Positions 14,475 through 26,224 of a stretch of DNA of 64,000 bases are shown here, one piece after another. The stretch spans positions 160,081,398-160,145,397 of the forward strand of contig CM068825.1 in the NCBI GenBank assembly GCA_028554795.2, in the 5' to 3' direction. Every line of letters begins with the position of its first letter. The first letter of the stretch is position 1. The stretch comes from Sinohyriopsis cumingii. Taxonomy: Eukaryota > Mollusca > Bivalvia > Unionida > Unionidae. Below the pieces are notes generated by a model that saw nothing but the letters and a program-made list of their open reading frames with translations, made no database searches and was not told where the DNA came from. The translations under genes and the position numbers were made by a program.

Positions 14475-17047
14475 TAAAAACTGCGACAAATTAAATAGCA
14501 ATTTAAGATATCTATCTATAATTGTAACAACCAACCATTTGAAATAAAATGCAAAATGTATCGATAATAACCATGTGGGCATCGTCGCTAGCCAAGGCTG
14601 CAGTGTGTTAACCCAGTCTACATAGATTGGGTCAAAAAAACCTGAACCTTGTGTAGCGAAGATATCACGTGTAAGACTTTGCAAGACCTGTGACTTATAG
14701 GACACATAATGTGCAGTCTTGAGTTGACAAATACCACATTCAACACTTTACATAATAAGTCGACTACAGGAAACACACGAAAAACTTAGCATTATTCTAC
14801 AGTCATGTTAGCACCATAAAGATTATTGTAAGCTTAAGGAATGGAAAATTGGCAGCGCAAGAGGGCTTGGGGGGGGGGGGTCAGTCAAGGGGGAGGGCAG
14901 TGGTTTTTCTTTCTTTGCAGATAATATTTTCATCTCATTTTAACTTTACTTTTGTGTAAATGGGGCAAATCGTCACAAACTTATATTTTGCGGGCGTGGT
15001 GTGGGAGTGAGTTGTTGTTGTTGGTGGTGTGTATGTGATGGTGATTGTGATGGAGTGACAAACATATAAACGTTTCTCTAGGGTGTCACTAAAGAACTTT
15101 GCCTCATAGTAACCTCTAATCCTCGCGCCGACAGTGGACTGTAAAAAAAAACAAAACAGAGAACACGTTGAGAAATTACGCAAGTGACGTCTTTACAACA
15201 CAAGGCTTTACAATTATATATAATCTTCTATTTCTAATAATTTATTTATTTTGTTTATTTTTTTTTATTATTTATTTATTTATTTATTAAACCTATAAGA
15301 TTATTTTATCCCTAACAGACCACAGACAATAAATTTCTAATTACAATGTTTTATTTACGTTACACTTGTGAAATAAATATACGATGATATTGTTCCTTCT
15401 TTCGTAAAGCATCTCAATGAAAGATCAAAGATGGTTCGCTTATTCAAGAGTTCATGCATATTATTGAATCACTGAATCTACAATTACATGCAAAAATATA
15501 TTTAATGTCTCCCAATTCATCGGCCTTTAATACTTAACATGTATTATCTCATGAATCATTTCAGTTATTTGAGCTATCCGTTATCAGGAGGAGTTTTCAG
15601 CATCTATTTCAATTCCCACCGTATTCCATCCAGAATGACTTCTTTAATTCCAGATTATCTCACAAACAAAATGTTCCGCTAGATACTATTGTTTGATTAG
15701 GATCACTCAATCTCCAGACATCCTGATTTTCTCACGCGATGGTGATTGGTTTACATAACATCGCCTCCAATTTTATCAAACAACATGATCAATGCTGCTC
15801 AATGTAGCCATTCAGTCGAAGACAATAATAGCATGTCTGTAGGAAATATTGTATTTCCTCTAGGAACATGGTAAAGGAAAAGAAATAAAAAAGGAGGAAA
15901 GCTGATCGAACAAAATCATAGTTCTAAATCTTTGGTTAAATAGATAATTTGATATGAAACGTTTATCATTTGTATCATAATTGTGTATCAAGGTTACTCT
16001 TGATCATAACTGATAAGTTCTTTCTATACATTTATCAATGCATGTTTGTGTCATCTTATTATTATTGTATAAAGATTGATATAGGTATAGTATCTCAGTC
16101 AGTGATAAATAGCACACCCCTCCATCTAGTACAGAGAAAAATACATTCATATGTACATTCATATATACTACCTTTAATTTTAATAATATTTGAACTAATG
16201 AATGTACCATCTTTTGACAACAAGATAAAACTACAATGCATACATAAACGGAGAAAATTAATAAATTAATAACTTAATTAATTAATTAGCAAACATTATA
16301 GATAATAACAAATTGTATGAGGCAACTATATTTACCCATATACGGCTCTTATTACTGAATCTACTCTAAGACGTTTTGAAAAATTATTCTTTTTTAAACT
16401 GAGAAGGTTGTCAATGTTTTAAATAATTGTTGATCCAAGAATATTTGTAACATTTTGTTAAGGAAACATGCTATAAGAGTGCATTTTAGTCCAGGTACAG
16501 GTGAGTAAAGTTTGAGCTCTCGTCAACAGGCGTTTTAATCGAGACCCAAATGAGGGATGATCCTTATTCTCAATGACATGTCCGTACCAGAAAACTCCGA
16601 ACGTTGTAGATTTGGTAAAATTATTGTTTGCTGATACTGGCCTACTTATTAGCAGAGTAACAAAATCATCCGTTAATTAAAACTTCTTGTAAAAGTTCAA
16701 ACGTTTTCCTGCAAAAGCTAAGTTATAAACGCGTTTGTATTAGTTCGATTTGTAGTGATTTTTCTGTGACAAAATAACTGAAGGTATCGTCAGGGGAGAT
16801 GATGAGTTTGTCACTGAATTGTGTGTAGTTAATGTTAATGCACATTTTATGAGCGAAAATGTATTCAGTCCTCTTTATCGCGTACAGCATTACCAATAGA
16901 TGGTTGTTGTTTAACAAGGTGGGTGGAAAGTTCTTAAATATCTAGTTCTGTTATGCCATTACTGCACGCACAAAGTACCTGCAGTGAGAGCCCGATTTCC
17001 TCACGTTCTGGCTGTGGATATGGCCACATCCAGCGAACTTAAAAGAG
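14475..17047. other. Intergenic DNA with minor simple sequence
   Basis: Holds a run of about a dozen G bases near 14870, a GTT/GGT-rich patch near 15005-15055 and TTTA runs near 15240-15290. No gene, RNA or transposon domain recognised. Confidence 0.45.
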
Positions 17048-17061
17048 CAAATTCTCGTTGT

Positions 17062-17384
17062 GATTTGTGATTTTGTGATTTTGATTTTTAACGTAGCTTT
17101 AACAATTTTTCAGTCATATCGCTACGATGTCTGCAATGTGGCAGTTTATAGTGATGTCTAGCAGTGGGGCATCATGCCGCAGACATGTAGCATGATGTCC
17201 CACCCAGTCACATTATCCTGACACCAGGCCGACCAGTCCTAACACTAACCTCTTAATGCTGAACGCCAAGCGAGGCAGCTGTTAGTACCATTTTTGTAAG
17301 ACTTGGTATGACTCGGCCGGGGATCGAACCCACGACCTCCCGCATCCGAGGCGGACGCTCTAACCACTAGGCCACCGGAGCGGT
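17062..17384 (-). mobile_element. tRNA(Arg)-like SINE, full length with 14-bp TSD (family 1, copy A)
   Basis: Read on the minus strand, the element starts with a tRNA-derived head. It contains an A box (TGGCCTAGTGGTTAGAGCG), an anticodon-arm-like stretch and a B box (GGTTCGATCCC), resembling an arginine-type tRNA. A body of about 240 bp follows and ends in an AAATCAC-type 3' tail. The sequence caaattctcgttgt flanks it at 17048-17061 and 17385-17398, a perfect target-site duplication. Pol III internal promoter boxes and LINE-mediated insertion are known for such SINEs. The body may belong to one of the conserved-domain SINE superfamilies described from bivalves, which I could not check. Confidence 0.93.
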
Positions 17385-17398
17385 CAAATTCTCGTTGT

Positions 17399-19056
17399 AT
17401 TGTAGCAATACAACACAGACGAATTTTGTCAAGTTGTCTACTTTCGGACGCAATCATCAGTTGCAGAACTGTTTCATTTGGAGTCGTAGAACTCCTACGG
17501 TCGATTGCGACGTTGGCTCGTAGGGCAGTAATTATTTGCACTCAGTGAGGGACCAAAGCTTCGAAACCAACGGGTCCGTATAAAATAAGAAGGCTTTGTC
17601 ATCCCCGGTGATAGATCCATACATGGTTCACATTTATTTATCACCTCTGTACACTGATATTCCATGGTCATAGATTCATGCAGCATTCATATTAATAAAT
17701 TCCATACGTTGATTCTTGTTTGATTATTCGTATCCGTTATATGTTCTGATTAGTCCAATTTAGCGCCGATATCATTTTCTTATATCCGTTGTTGAACTCT
17801 GCGCATCATTCTGTTAAATCCATTGTTGGACTTTGTGCGCACGTGTATGGTGTCAGATTCATTCATCGTTCTTTAACATTGTAAATAAAAAAAAACTCAT
17901 TCACGGAACTGATTTCAGTGTTTTCGCTATATCAAATCCCAACCAGGCTTCATCCTGTTAGAGACTTAAGCAAGAAGGGACAGAATGTAGATATACTCTG
18001 CCAAATACTACGGATATTTGTATATAAACTTTTACAAAGTAAAGTATTAACCAATATTTTTTTAAAAATCTTAAAAGTCTTTTATGGAGGATTCGTTTTC
18101 TTTTAATTATAATAATCGAATTTCTCGATGTTTTACATATCTCCATATAGTAGGCTTTTTCATGCCTTACAAAATTTGTTTGAGTGCATTCAGGTTCTGC
18201 TCTACAGTTATTATATACTTCTGAAAACGGGACAGGTATAAAGGTTTGTATACGTGATATTAGGAGAAAAACGCATTTCCTGAAGCAGACGGCTTCTCAA
18301 AATGGCTGCTACCATGTTCTCGAGAAAAGAACCAGAAGTAGTACAACGTACAACAACTTTAGACGTTATTACAGTAGGGAATATTTCTTTTGCCTAAGCA
18401 GACACTGCTAACGTTTTAAAGATCAATAATGAACTTTTGAGTATAAACTATACAATATGAAGAAGAAAAAATAAACAGTTATCTGCTAGATTGTTTAGAA
18501 TTTAGCTCTGAAGGTCCAGGAAGTGAAAATGCCTAAGTGAAAATGCCTAAGTGTGGCTAGTAGTCTTCTGAAATATGCACATCTGAAGAAATCCCCAGCT
18601 GTATAATCTATAACCTACACCAGACCTATCAATCAAAGATTAACATAAAGGGAATCGAACGTTATTTAAACAATACCCTTAAACATACAAGGTCCTTTTA
18701 AAAAAATCAAGATAACCAGCGAGGAAAACATATAAAATTCTTCTTTAAAACTCAAATCCTGTGCAAAATACAAAACTATAGAGCGTAATCTCAGCTCAGT
18801 CACTACGTGATTGTTGGTTCTGCTATTTATAGCTGTGCCAATCGAAACAGTCATTGTCGAAATTAAATATTGTATACGTGGTAAGGGGTTCGATATAAAT
18901 TTGTGTCTAAGTCAAATATCGGTAGTTTATGTGTAGATGGTGCTTCGCTGTTTTTGGATGATTTTTTGTTTGTTTGTTTTGTTTTAATAATTCAGAGACA
19001 AAAATCACCCTTCGATGCTTGAACCATTTCACCCTTGCCTTGATCTACCTCTGCAT
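17399..19056. other. Intergenic DNA, no gene recognised
   Basis: Short frames on both strands have no supporting features. There is a small tandem duplication at about 18525-18552 (gaaaatgcctaagt twice). Confidence 0.4.
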
Positions 19057-19176
19057 GTTTCTATACAGTCCTCTAACCATGTTTCTATACAGTCCTCTAA
19101 CCATATTTCTATACAGTCCTCTAACTATGTTTCTATACAGTCCTCTAACCATGTTTCCATACAGTCCTCTAACTCG
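19057..19176. repeat. 24-bp minisatellite, five copies
   Basis: The unit gtttctatacagtcctctaa plus ccat is repeated five times with a few substitutions. Because 24 is a multiple of three, the frames across it stay open as 8-residue repeats, which explains the overlapping plus-strand ORFs. Confidence 0.95.
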
Positions 19177-19773
19177 AGATTCACCTCCCAGGCTTGGGTG
19201 CAGTAGGTTAGGACGTGTTTTAATTTAAAAGTTTAGGCCTAAATTACTCTGGGGTGCAGGCTTTCACACAGCGCCCTGGTCAAGTCTTTTCTGGTATTTT
19301 GCTTATCTCCGAAGTTTGCAGTTCCTCTCCTGTGAACGCTGTCCAATTTTGTCTCCAACCATATTTTTGTGTGACGTTGTTGTCTCAGTAATTATCTACA
19401 TTATCAGTGCGTTTTCTTTACCACAACAATTTAACTGACAGCTTTAAGAAGCACATGCCGGAAAGTTTAAAACAATTATTTTAAAAACAATTGGTGGCAA
19501 CGTAACTTAATTTGTGGTCAACTGGATTTCCTTTTCCTTTTCAAAGATGACTCTACGACCAACCAACATGGAGCATCAAACGTACTGATCGAGGTTAGTG
19601 ACTGAGTTTTTATTCTCGTCATACGTAATATGTAGAAGAATCCTTATACGTTTTAACGAAGAAATTTCAACACCACGCAATTTTGGCAAAGGCCGAGAAA
19701 CTGTTGTGAGGATTATTGGTGAGTAACTTTGCGTCGCTACCGAGATATCATATACCGTTTTCATTAAAAATTA

Positions 19774-20019
19774 GGGGGCCCCGAGTGGCCGAGTGGTCTA
19801 AAGCGCTCTTCGTTATGGATCACTGCCATCTCACCTGTGTCTGCGGCGGTTCGAGTCTAAGATTCAGCCAATGTGGGCATGTGAGAAAGCTTGCCAGTAG
19901 CTTCTCGTGGGTCGGTGGTTCTTTCCGGGGTTTTCCGGGTTCTTCCTCCACCATTAGTACTGGCCGCCATGTATCGTGCAGAAAAATGGCGTTAAACCCC
20001 ACAACAACAACAACAACAA
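19774..20019 (+). mobile_element. tRNA(Leu)-like SINE with (CAA)n tail and 12-bp TSD (family 2, copy 1)
   Basis: The head resembles a long-variable-arm tRNA (leucine/serine class). The A box is TGGCCGAGTGGTCTAAAGCGC and the B box is GGTTCGAGTC. The body ends in a conserved AAAATGGCGTTAAACCC stretch followed by a CAA-repeat tail. The sequence cattaaaaatta flanks it at 19762-19773 and 20020-20031 as a target-site duplication. Overlapping frames on both strands are SINE sequence and not genes. Confidence 0.93.
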
Positions 20020-20031
20020 CATTAAAAATTA

Positions 20032-21219
20032 ATTTCTTTAAATTTTACAAGATCTTCACTGTGGCAAATTATCATCGATTGCAGATTCACTTATGTGAGG
20101 TAAAATGAGAAGGAAAAAAATGTAAAATGAAAACGAGATGAGGTTAACGTAATAAGACATTTTATCCAAAGAAATTTTGGTCTTCAGAGTGTCGTGGACT
20201 GTTGCAGGTAGTTGGATGTGTTTCATTCATATCTTACAAAAGAAACAGATACAAGAATATAATTCACGTAAGAATTATGTTCTATGTCAGTAATAATATA
20301 AGTACTTAGCAAATTTATACCACGCGCTTTCTATGGTTCATTCGGCGTTATGTGATCTCTTTGGAGGATGAAGCCATATAATCCTTGGCAATTACTATTT
20401 ACCCTTGTATATACAAGCCCGAACAAATTGTCTTAACTCTGTATAGACGTTTAATGTAGACATCATATGAATATCGAATTATGCAACACATATCGACAAA
20501 AGCTTTATGTTTATTTTTGTCTCGCATAGTGCGGCAACCATTCATGTCGGTCACATTGGGCTTGCATGGACCATCATGTATATCAGAATGGAAGAAAGCA
20601 TTGAATCTTTTAAGGATAGGATACCTAAATTATTGATGAAGAAGTCTCAAAATCACCATGTCTTACCAACATATCAGCCCTCTACCATTTTCTTTTCTTT
20701 TTTTAAAACCCACTAGCAAACAAAAAACGATCTTATCGGTGTTTGATTCCTATATGTGATTTCTTTTTAAAAAAAGCTGGCTGGTCAACACAAGACAATC
20801 CACCGTATTTATTTGTTTAAAATAAGGTGATTAACCAATGTAAGACTTGATTCCCTCCCACCACCAGCATTTTTTGCTATTGAAAATTAAACCTGGCTCA
20901 AAATAAATAAATATAGGGATTTTCTTTAGAAATCGAGTCACAAAGAAGTCACCAAAGACAACAAGTTCTTAAGTAACACGCAATGTCATTAATTCAAACA
21001 TATCACTTGTAAACTAATTCACACGCGTAAAAATATGATACATACAGCAATTATCCACACGAACGTCGTTGAGAAATTAAACCATTAAACCAGCAATGAT
21101 TAATACATACTGCACAGGAAAAAGATCTTCAAAGAAAATGCAGGATCTATAAGTGGGCGGTAAGTAGTTTTTGTCCCATGTACTATCCACGAGGGAGAGA
21201 CGCTAGATATTCAGGTGGG

Positions 21220-21259
<40 letters not shown>

Positions 21260-22225
21260 TAAATAAGTTGCAATTAGAATTAAAATATAGCAAGCTGTGT
21301 ACCTTATTCTTGTATTGCAGTTCGGTTTATGGAGAAGTTGATGAATAAATATTAAGTATAAAGATATGCAGATATATAACGGAAAACAACCATATTATAT
21401 ACAAAATAGGAAACATGTTTGATAACTGCACTTTAAAATTTGACATTAATAACTATGTGAATAGATAGCAGCATAGTGTTACAAGGACTGTTGAAAATGG
21501 ATGACATCATCAAGATATGGAATATCTTACTATCGTGAATATTATCCACGTAAAGCTGTTATTAAAACAATTTACACTTTTCACATTTAATTCCAACACG
21601 AAAACTACTTTATAAATTTAGTATACCATCACTTGCTGATATTATTTTATTTAAACATACAATAATATAGATTTAATGCAATTTTATATAATTTTTAAAC
21701 ACTTCAATATTCCTGCCTAATATGACTGAAGATGTATGAATATAAAACTTAATATAAAAATTGATAATGGACGTTAAGTACATACAGCTGTGAATCGGGG
21801 CTGAGAGAAACCTGCATCAGCTATGATATCTTGTGCATATATATGACATTATAAATATGGAACCGGATCATCTGTATATTGGATAAAATAATGTCAGCTG
21901 AAGGTAATAAATTTATAGTTCTCAGAAGCGTAAAAATAGCGGATGGACTATTTGTTTTCTACAAGACAGCAATGGTTTGGGAAATTGTGGAATATAATAT
22001 ATCTTAATATATATGTATTTAAGATGGTCAGATACAAAAATTACACCTATTATTTAACGTATATATAAAACACTGTGAAAAGAGTTTATTAAAAATTTAA
22101 TTATAGACAAGTCAGGATATGGCTCCGATGAAAATATGACAATATGATTTCAGCAAATATTTTAAACTGAAAAGTTAGTCTAAAGTATGATATCAATAGT
22201 GGTGGAATATTTTAATTCCAGGTGA
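20032..22225. other. AT-rich DNA left of the Polinton-like remnant
   Basis: Contains a (CA)n run at 21223-21257. A 69-codon frame at 20507-20716 plus is unrecognised. Some stop-poor stretches near 21440-22100 could belong to the decayed element that becomes recognisable further right, but I cannot identify a domain or a terminal repeat here. Confidence 0.35.
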
Positions 22226-22264
22226 CATGGTGAAGAAACTTGGTAGCATTGTAAACTATAATAG

Positions 22265-22477
22265 CAATTTAGAGACATCGTCAGATACATTTATTCTGGA
22301 CATGAATACGGATGTAAATGTCGATGTTGTAAAGATTTTAATAAGCAGTCTGCACAAATTAGACACAAGATAGCCAAAGAGTTACAGATGAACATTGCGA
22401 ACTACTTCTGTAGAATTATGTTCATAAGAAGAAAGCAGCAGTTATTTATTAAATTTTTTGATGAATTTTATGCATAA
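22265..22477 (+). pseudogene. Unidentified Cys/basic-rich ORF remnant in the Polinton-like block
   Basis: An open frame of 70 codons with no stop, ending at TAA 22475-22477. It contains a cysteine-rich motif (GHEYGCKCRCCKDF) followed by a lysine/arginine-rich segment. A short frame just upstream in another phase (MVKKLGSIVNY, near 22226) may be its start, lost by frameshift. Composition is protein-like for such AT-rich DNA, but I cannot assign a family. It could be chance. Confidence 0.3.
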
Positions 22478-22859
22478 GAAGGATATATAAGAAGGAATAA
22501 ATAACACAAGAACTAGCTTTTCTCAGGCAACAAATAAATGATCGTTCATATTTATACTTATGACAGTATGAGCTGGTATAATTTACTCTTTTATGACACA
22601 GCATACGATCTTGCTTAGATATCCCTCTTTAGTTTTAGCTTGCTTTACTGCTGTTTCTGTATCTTTGATAATACAAACAACAAACCAATTATTGCAGCCA
22701 TAAGGTATATAGAATATTCAGTCAGAAATAATAAGTCCAGCTAATTAAGTCTGTAGAATATACTGTTAATGCTTATTTCTTTAAATATATTTTGGCGGAC
22801 TCAAACAAATGGTCTGTAATATTCATCAAACCTTTTTCAATATTTTAATGAATTTATCT

Positions 22860-23480
22860 ATAGTACTTCCACCACCACTTTCCACTTAGCTCCTACTGTT
22901 CAACGTCTCATACAATTAGCTATGTATGCAGCATTAATTATTGCAATTATGAATATAGGAATAAATTGTGGTAATTGTTATCTAGATTCGTATGAGTTAA
23001 TGCTGACTTTATTACCTTAGTAACATTTACATGATCTATTAATTCCTTTTCTTTTTCTAGGGTAAAAAAAACCCCTTGAATAATCTTTTGTAATAAAGGT
23101 CTCTACATTTCCTAATTGTTGATCAATTTGTTTCTTTTCTTATTCATCTAAATCTGTAGCGAGTTGTCTCTGCTGAACTCTTAGTGCAACTGTATTATGA
23201 GTTTCTTTATACACTCTTCCAGGTTCATCTGCTACATTTTCTTTAGGCGTTCCGATTTATTTCGTACTCTAACAAATCCTAATAGTTTTATGTATTCACT
23301 TACATCATACGATTCAATAGATCTACGAGGTAACATCCATTTTAATTTCCCCCCTTTTTAAATTGATGTTTAGTTGCAAGGTGATTCATATTAAAGTATA
23401 TTTTTTTATGTTATTGGAAAATGGAGTTCAATTAATTTATACTCGTCGTCATCTATGTCTCCATAATGTATACTACATTA
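22860..23480 (-). pseudogene. Series of decayed ORF segments in the Polinton-like block
   Basis: On the minus strand one segment (about 23478-23406) is acidic (HYGDIDDDEYKLIEL) and ends in a TAA. A second starts at an ATG at 23336 (MLPRRSIESYDVSEYIKLL) in the same frame. It continues, after a frameshift near 23245, as a charged helix-like stretch with one internal stop, and then as further shifted pieces down to about 22860, ending in a Gly/Ser-rich SGGGS motif. The pattern of one frame ending and another beginning within 70 bases fits tightly packed virus-like genes. No family is recognised. Confidence 0.3.
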
Positions 23481-24051
23481 ATTGTGTAAAAACAGCTATA
23501 TTTTACATGCTGGTTATTGTAAAATATTTGCAATCATGATCAATTAAATTATTTTAAAACGGAATGCTAGTTATTTCATGTTATCATTGTATCAAAACTA
23601 TAATCTTCCTCTTAAGCCGCAATTTAAATTCAGTCAGAACATGCCACTTTCTTCGTACTAATCGTGATAAAAAGGAACTTGAAAAATAACTGGGTTCTTT
23701 TAATAAAATGGATGAAGTATTCGAACAAATTCGCAGCGGGAAAAAGAATAAAAACAGGAAATAAAAATTAATATTGCAAAATGGAGTCTACGAAGAGATA
23801 ATTGTTAAACATTAGGCAGGATTTAGATAATATATATTCTAAATGTTAGATCATCAAAGAAGCATTGTCTTCATCAGACGTAATAATACTCGAGGCAGCA
23901 TCTCTGATCACTGAAGACATTTACACGCTGCATTGAAAGAAGATTAAACAACGACACATATAATAAGACGTTTGAATGGCTTTTTATCACTTGCTTTAGC
24001 ATTACCTCTGTAAAGGATGCAATCTTCATCGGATTTAAAGTCATTAATTTA

Positions 24052-24082
24052 AGAGAGAGAGAGAGAGAGAGACAGAGAGAGA
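24052..24082. repeat. (GA)n microsatellite
   Basis: A short GA run interrupted by one ACA. A minus-strand frame of 114 codons (23874-24218) crosses it as a Ser-Leu repeat and has no other recognisable feature. Confidence 0.93.
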
Positions 24083-25345
24083 ATATTGAAATGATTCTTA
24101 AATAAGTGTGTGCTCGATGTTCAAAATAGATGCAGATTTGCCAATAATATCCGCCAAACCTACTGCAATTCTTATATACCTTATAGTTGAATATTATATT
24201 TAATAAAATATAAAGCAATGAACAAAATTAAAACAACCTACAATAGATGGAAATGTAGTAAGAGACACGTAGAAGAATGGAACAAAATTTTTAACATTTT
24301 ATAGATATCATATTATTAAGCGAACACTATATGATTTAGAAGCCCAATGAACAGCGAGTAAAAATAAAGTACTACTTCGCGATAAGTATTATCTTTGTAT
24401 TCGTTGGACTATTGTTGTTTTTGGGATAATTTATGAAATTTATTTCAAAAATATTTTTTTACTTCAATAAACGGAGAATAAGTGTTTATGCCAGTAGTTC
24501 CTGGCATCTATATTTGTTTTAGAAAACATGGTAAATCCGTGTCAAAAAATTAGATTAGAAAAAGCGAACACGTTCGTAAATATTTAGTAAATAAAGTGCA
24601 TATAGGGGGATAAATGGAACGTAATAATTAACACTATTTATTTAAATTCAGCTGATACACTTGGTTATAGCGTGATTTTAATATGGTATTGAATTTATAA
24701 TAGATTCACCATTAAATAAGAGCTTTGAAGAGATCGTGAAGTTGTTTATCACAGTTTCTTAAAGCAAATTTACGAATAATTATCTGAAACCTAAGTGTGC
24801 ACTACTAGAGAAAATAGTCAAGTAAATAAAAAAAGAGTATAAGTGAACCTAAGATTAATAGGATAGCATTGGTACAAATAAAGAGAAACAATTAGTCTTA
24901 TATTTTTAGCATATCAAACATGTTTTATAAAACAAAATTTAAAATCCTTTAAATGTAAATACCAGCAGAAGGTAAAGCTTTGAACGATTTTTTTTCTAAC
25001 CCTGTTTATATATAAATTATCAATTTCACCACAGACAATAGATTGTGTCCTTCGGTGTTACGATATTTTAAATACACTAAAGAACCTATTACCTTATATT
25101 AAAAATGAGGATTAAACAAAAGCAAAGGTTTAATTTCAGATTAACCGAATAATCATAAAATCCACATGAATTAGTCGAGGAGGGAATGGCTATTAAATAA
25201 GGACAATATATTGATACCGAGTGCTCAAAAACACAATTCTACTAAGAATTAAACACAGTCTATAATCAACTACAACTCCAAATTCTTCTACCTTAAAAGC
25301 CAGGGATCTATGCAGACTACTGATTAATCTAATGCCGGTTGTTGA

Positions 25346-25528
25346 TGCTTACAAGCTACAAATATTTATATTTTTCTTGAAGCAATCAGTCGCACAAGAA
25401 TTACTTCATTCACAGTTAATTCGATTCTATTAGTGACAAGTCAACATTTTGATCATGCTCATTTCGTTTTATTCACGTCTGATGGAAATTAGACGTTATT
25501 GCCATAAACGATATAAACAGGGCCGGCG

Positions 25529-25559
<31 letters not shown>

Positions 25560-25884
25560 TGGCGCTGATTTCAGGGGGCGCACTTCTCCAAATCAACAAC
25601 AGTTTTGAAAAATAAATAAAAACATTTCAGTTTTATTGAGGGTCTTTTTTTATCCTGGTTTATTTCATACAGGGACAAATAATCGGGTAGATTCAGTCTG
25701 ACCGAAACACCGAAATATATTCGGGGTGGGTGGGGGGCGCCAGAATCTAACCTTGCCTAGGGCGCCAGATAGTCTGGCGCCGGCCCTGGATATAAACAGA
25801 TTAAATATCAGCATTAGAGATGAAGATTTGAAACGCATAGATTTTCATGGAATGCCCGTTACTTATTGTTTTCGCGTTAGGTAA
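25346..25884 (+). pseudogene. Possible capsid-protein C-terminal remnant, split by a MITE
   Basis: An open stretch of 48 codons (25346-25492) overlaps, in another frame, a second stretch from 25483 that is interrupted at 25517 by the hAT MITE. The second stretch resumes in frame after it (25797) and ends at TAA 25882-25884. The end region reads NISIRDEDLKRIDFHGMPV. That pattern (strand, Asp-rich turn, IDF.G, strand) resembles the last strands of jelly-roll capsid proteins of Polinton-type elements, as I recall them. The resemblance is weak evidence on its own. Position next to, and convergent with, the polymerase agrees with such a gene. The MITE insertion and frameshift show it is dead. Confidence 0.35.
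25518..25788. mobile_element. hAT-type MITE, 271 bp, 8-bp TSD
   Basis: Terminal inverted repeats match at both ends: CAGGGCCGGCGC at 25518-25529 and its complement ending at 25788. Sub-terminal segments (aggcaa near each end) are also loosely inverted. The flanking 8 bp gatataaa occurs at 25510-25517 and 25789-25796, a perfect target duplication of the length made by hAT transposases. CAGGG termini are common in that superfamily. The element has no coding capacity, so it depended on a transposase elsewhere. Removing it restores one continuous host frame, which confirms its exact edges. Confidence 0.95.
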
Positions 25885-26022
25885 ATATAATAATGTTTTG
25901 CAAGTTATCATTAATAGGTCCTGTGATTACAAGTTTGAACTAGTTGAAGAATATAAGAGTAATATGAATAGAAACTAACTAAATAATACAATGAACTCTC
26001 TTTAACAACAACCGCATTATAA

Positions 26023-26184
26023 ATTTTTGATGATTTGGAAAATTTAAATGATGCAGGTATTGCGCAGTTTTCAATAATTATAGTTGACTCACAGATGTGT
26101 CAGAGTTTAAACGCTAATAATTTGAGAGATACTATACCAACTAAGAAACAAACTCAGATGTTAAAGAAAATAAAAACAATCTGA
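26023..26184 (+). pseudogene. Unidentified ORF remnant beside the polymerase 3' end
   Basis: 53 codons without a stop, ending at TGA 26182-26184, between the possible capsid remnant and the end of the polymerase. It is rich in Asp/Asn/Leu at the start (FDDLENLNDAGIAQFS) and basic at the end. No family recognised and no in-frame ATG near its start, so it is probably a truncated piece of a plus-strand gene of the same element. Confidence 0.3.
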
Positions 26185-26224
26185 GAACTGCAAAGAGACA
26201 TTTCAGTAATGTTGTCCCTTAATA

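Noticed and set aside
17290..17384. Functional tRNA gene
   Set aside because: Has A and B boxes but is fused to a conserved body, flanked by a target duplication and repeated elsewhere in the window. It is the head of a SINE. The same applies to 19774-19860, 45060-45135, 54770-54846 and 62306-62390.
17245..17541. 98-codon minus-strand ORF
   Set aside because: Most of it is SINE head sequence plus flank.
19716..20108. 130-codon plus-strand ORF and its minus-strand partner
   Set aside because: They read through the Leu-type SINE; no coding evidence.
23874..24218. 114-codon minus-strand ORF as a gene
   Set aside because: It spans a GA microsatellite and has no recognisable motif; hydrophobic, AT-driven composition.
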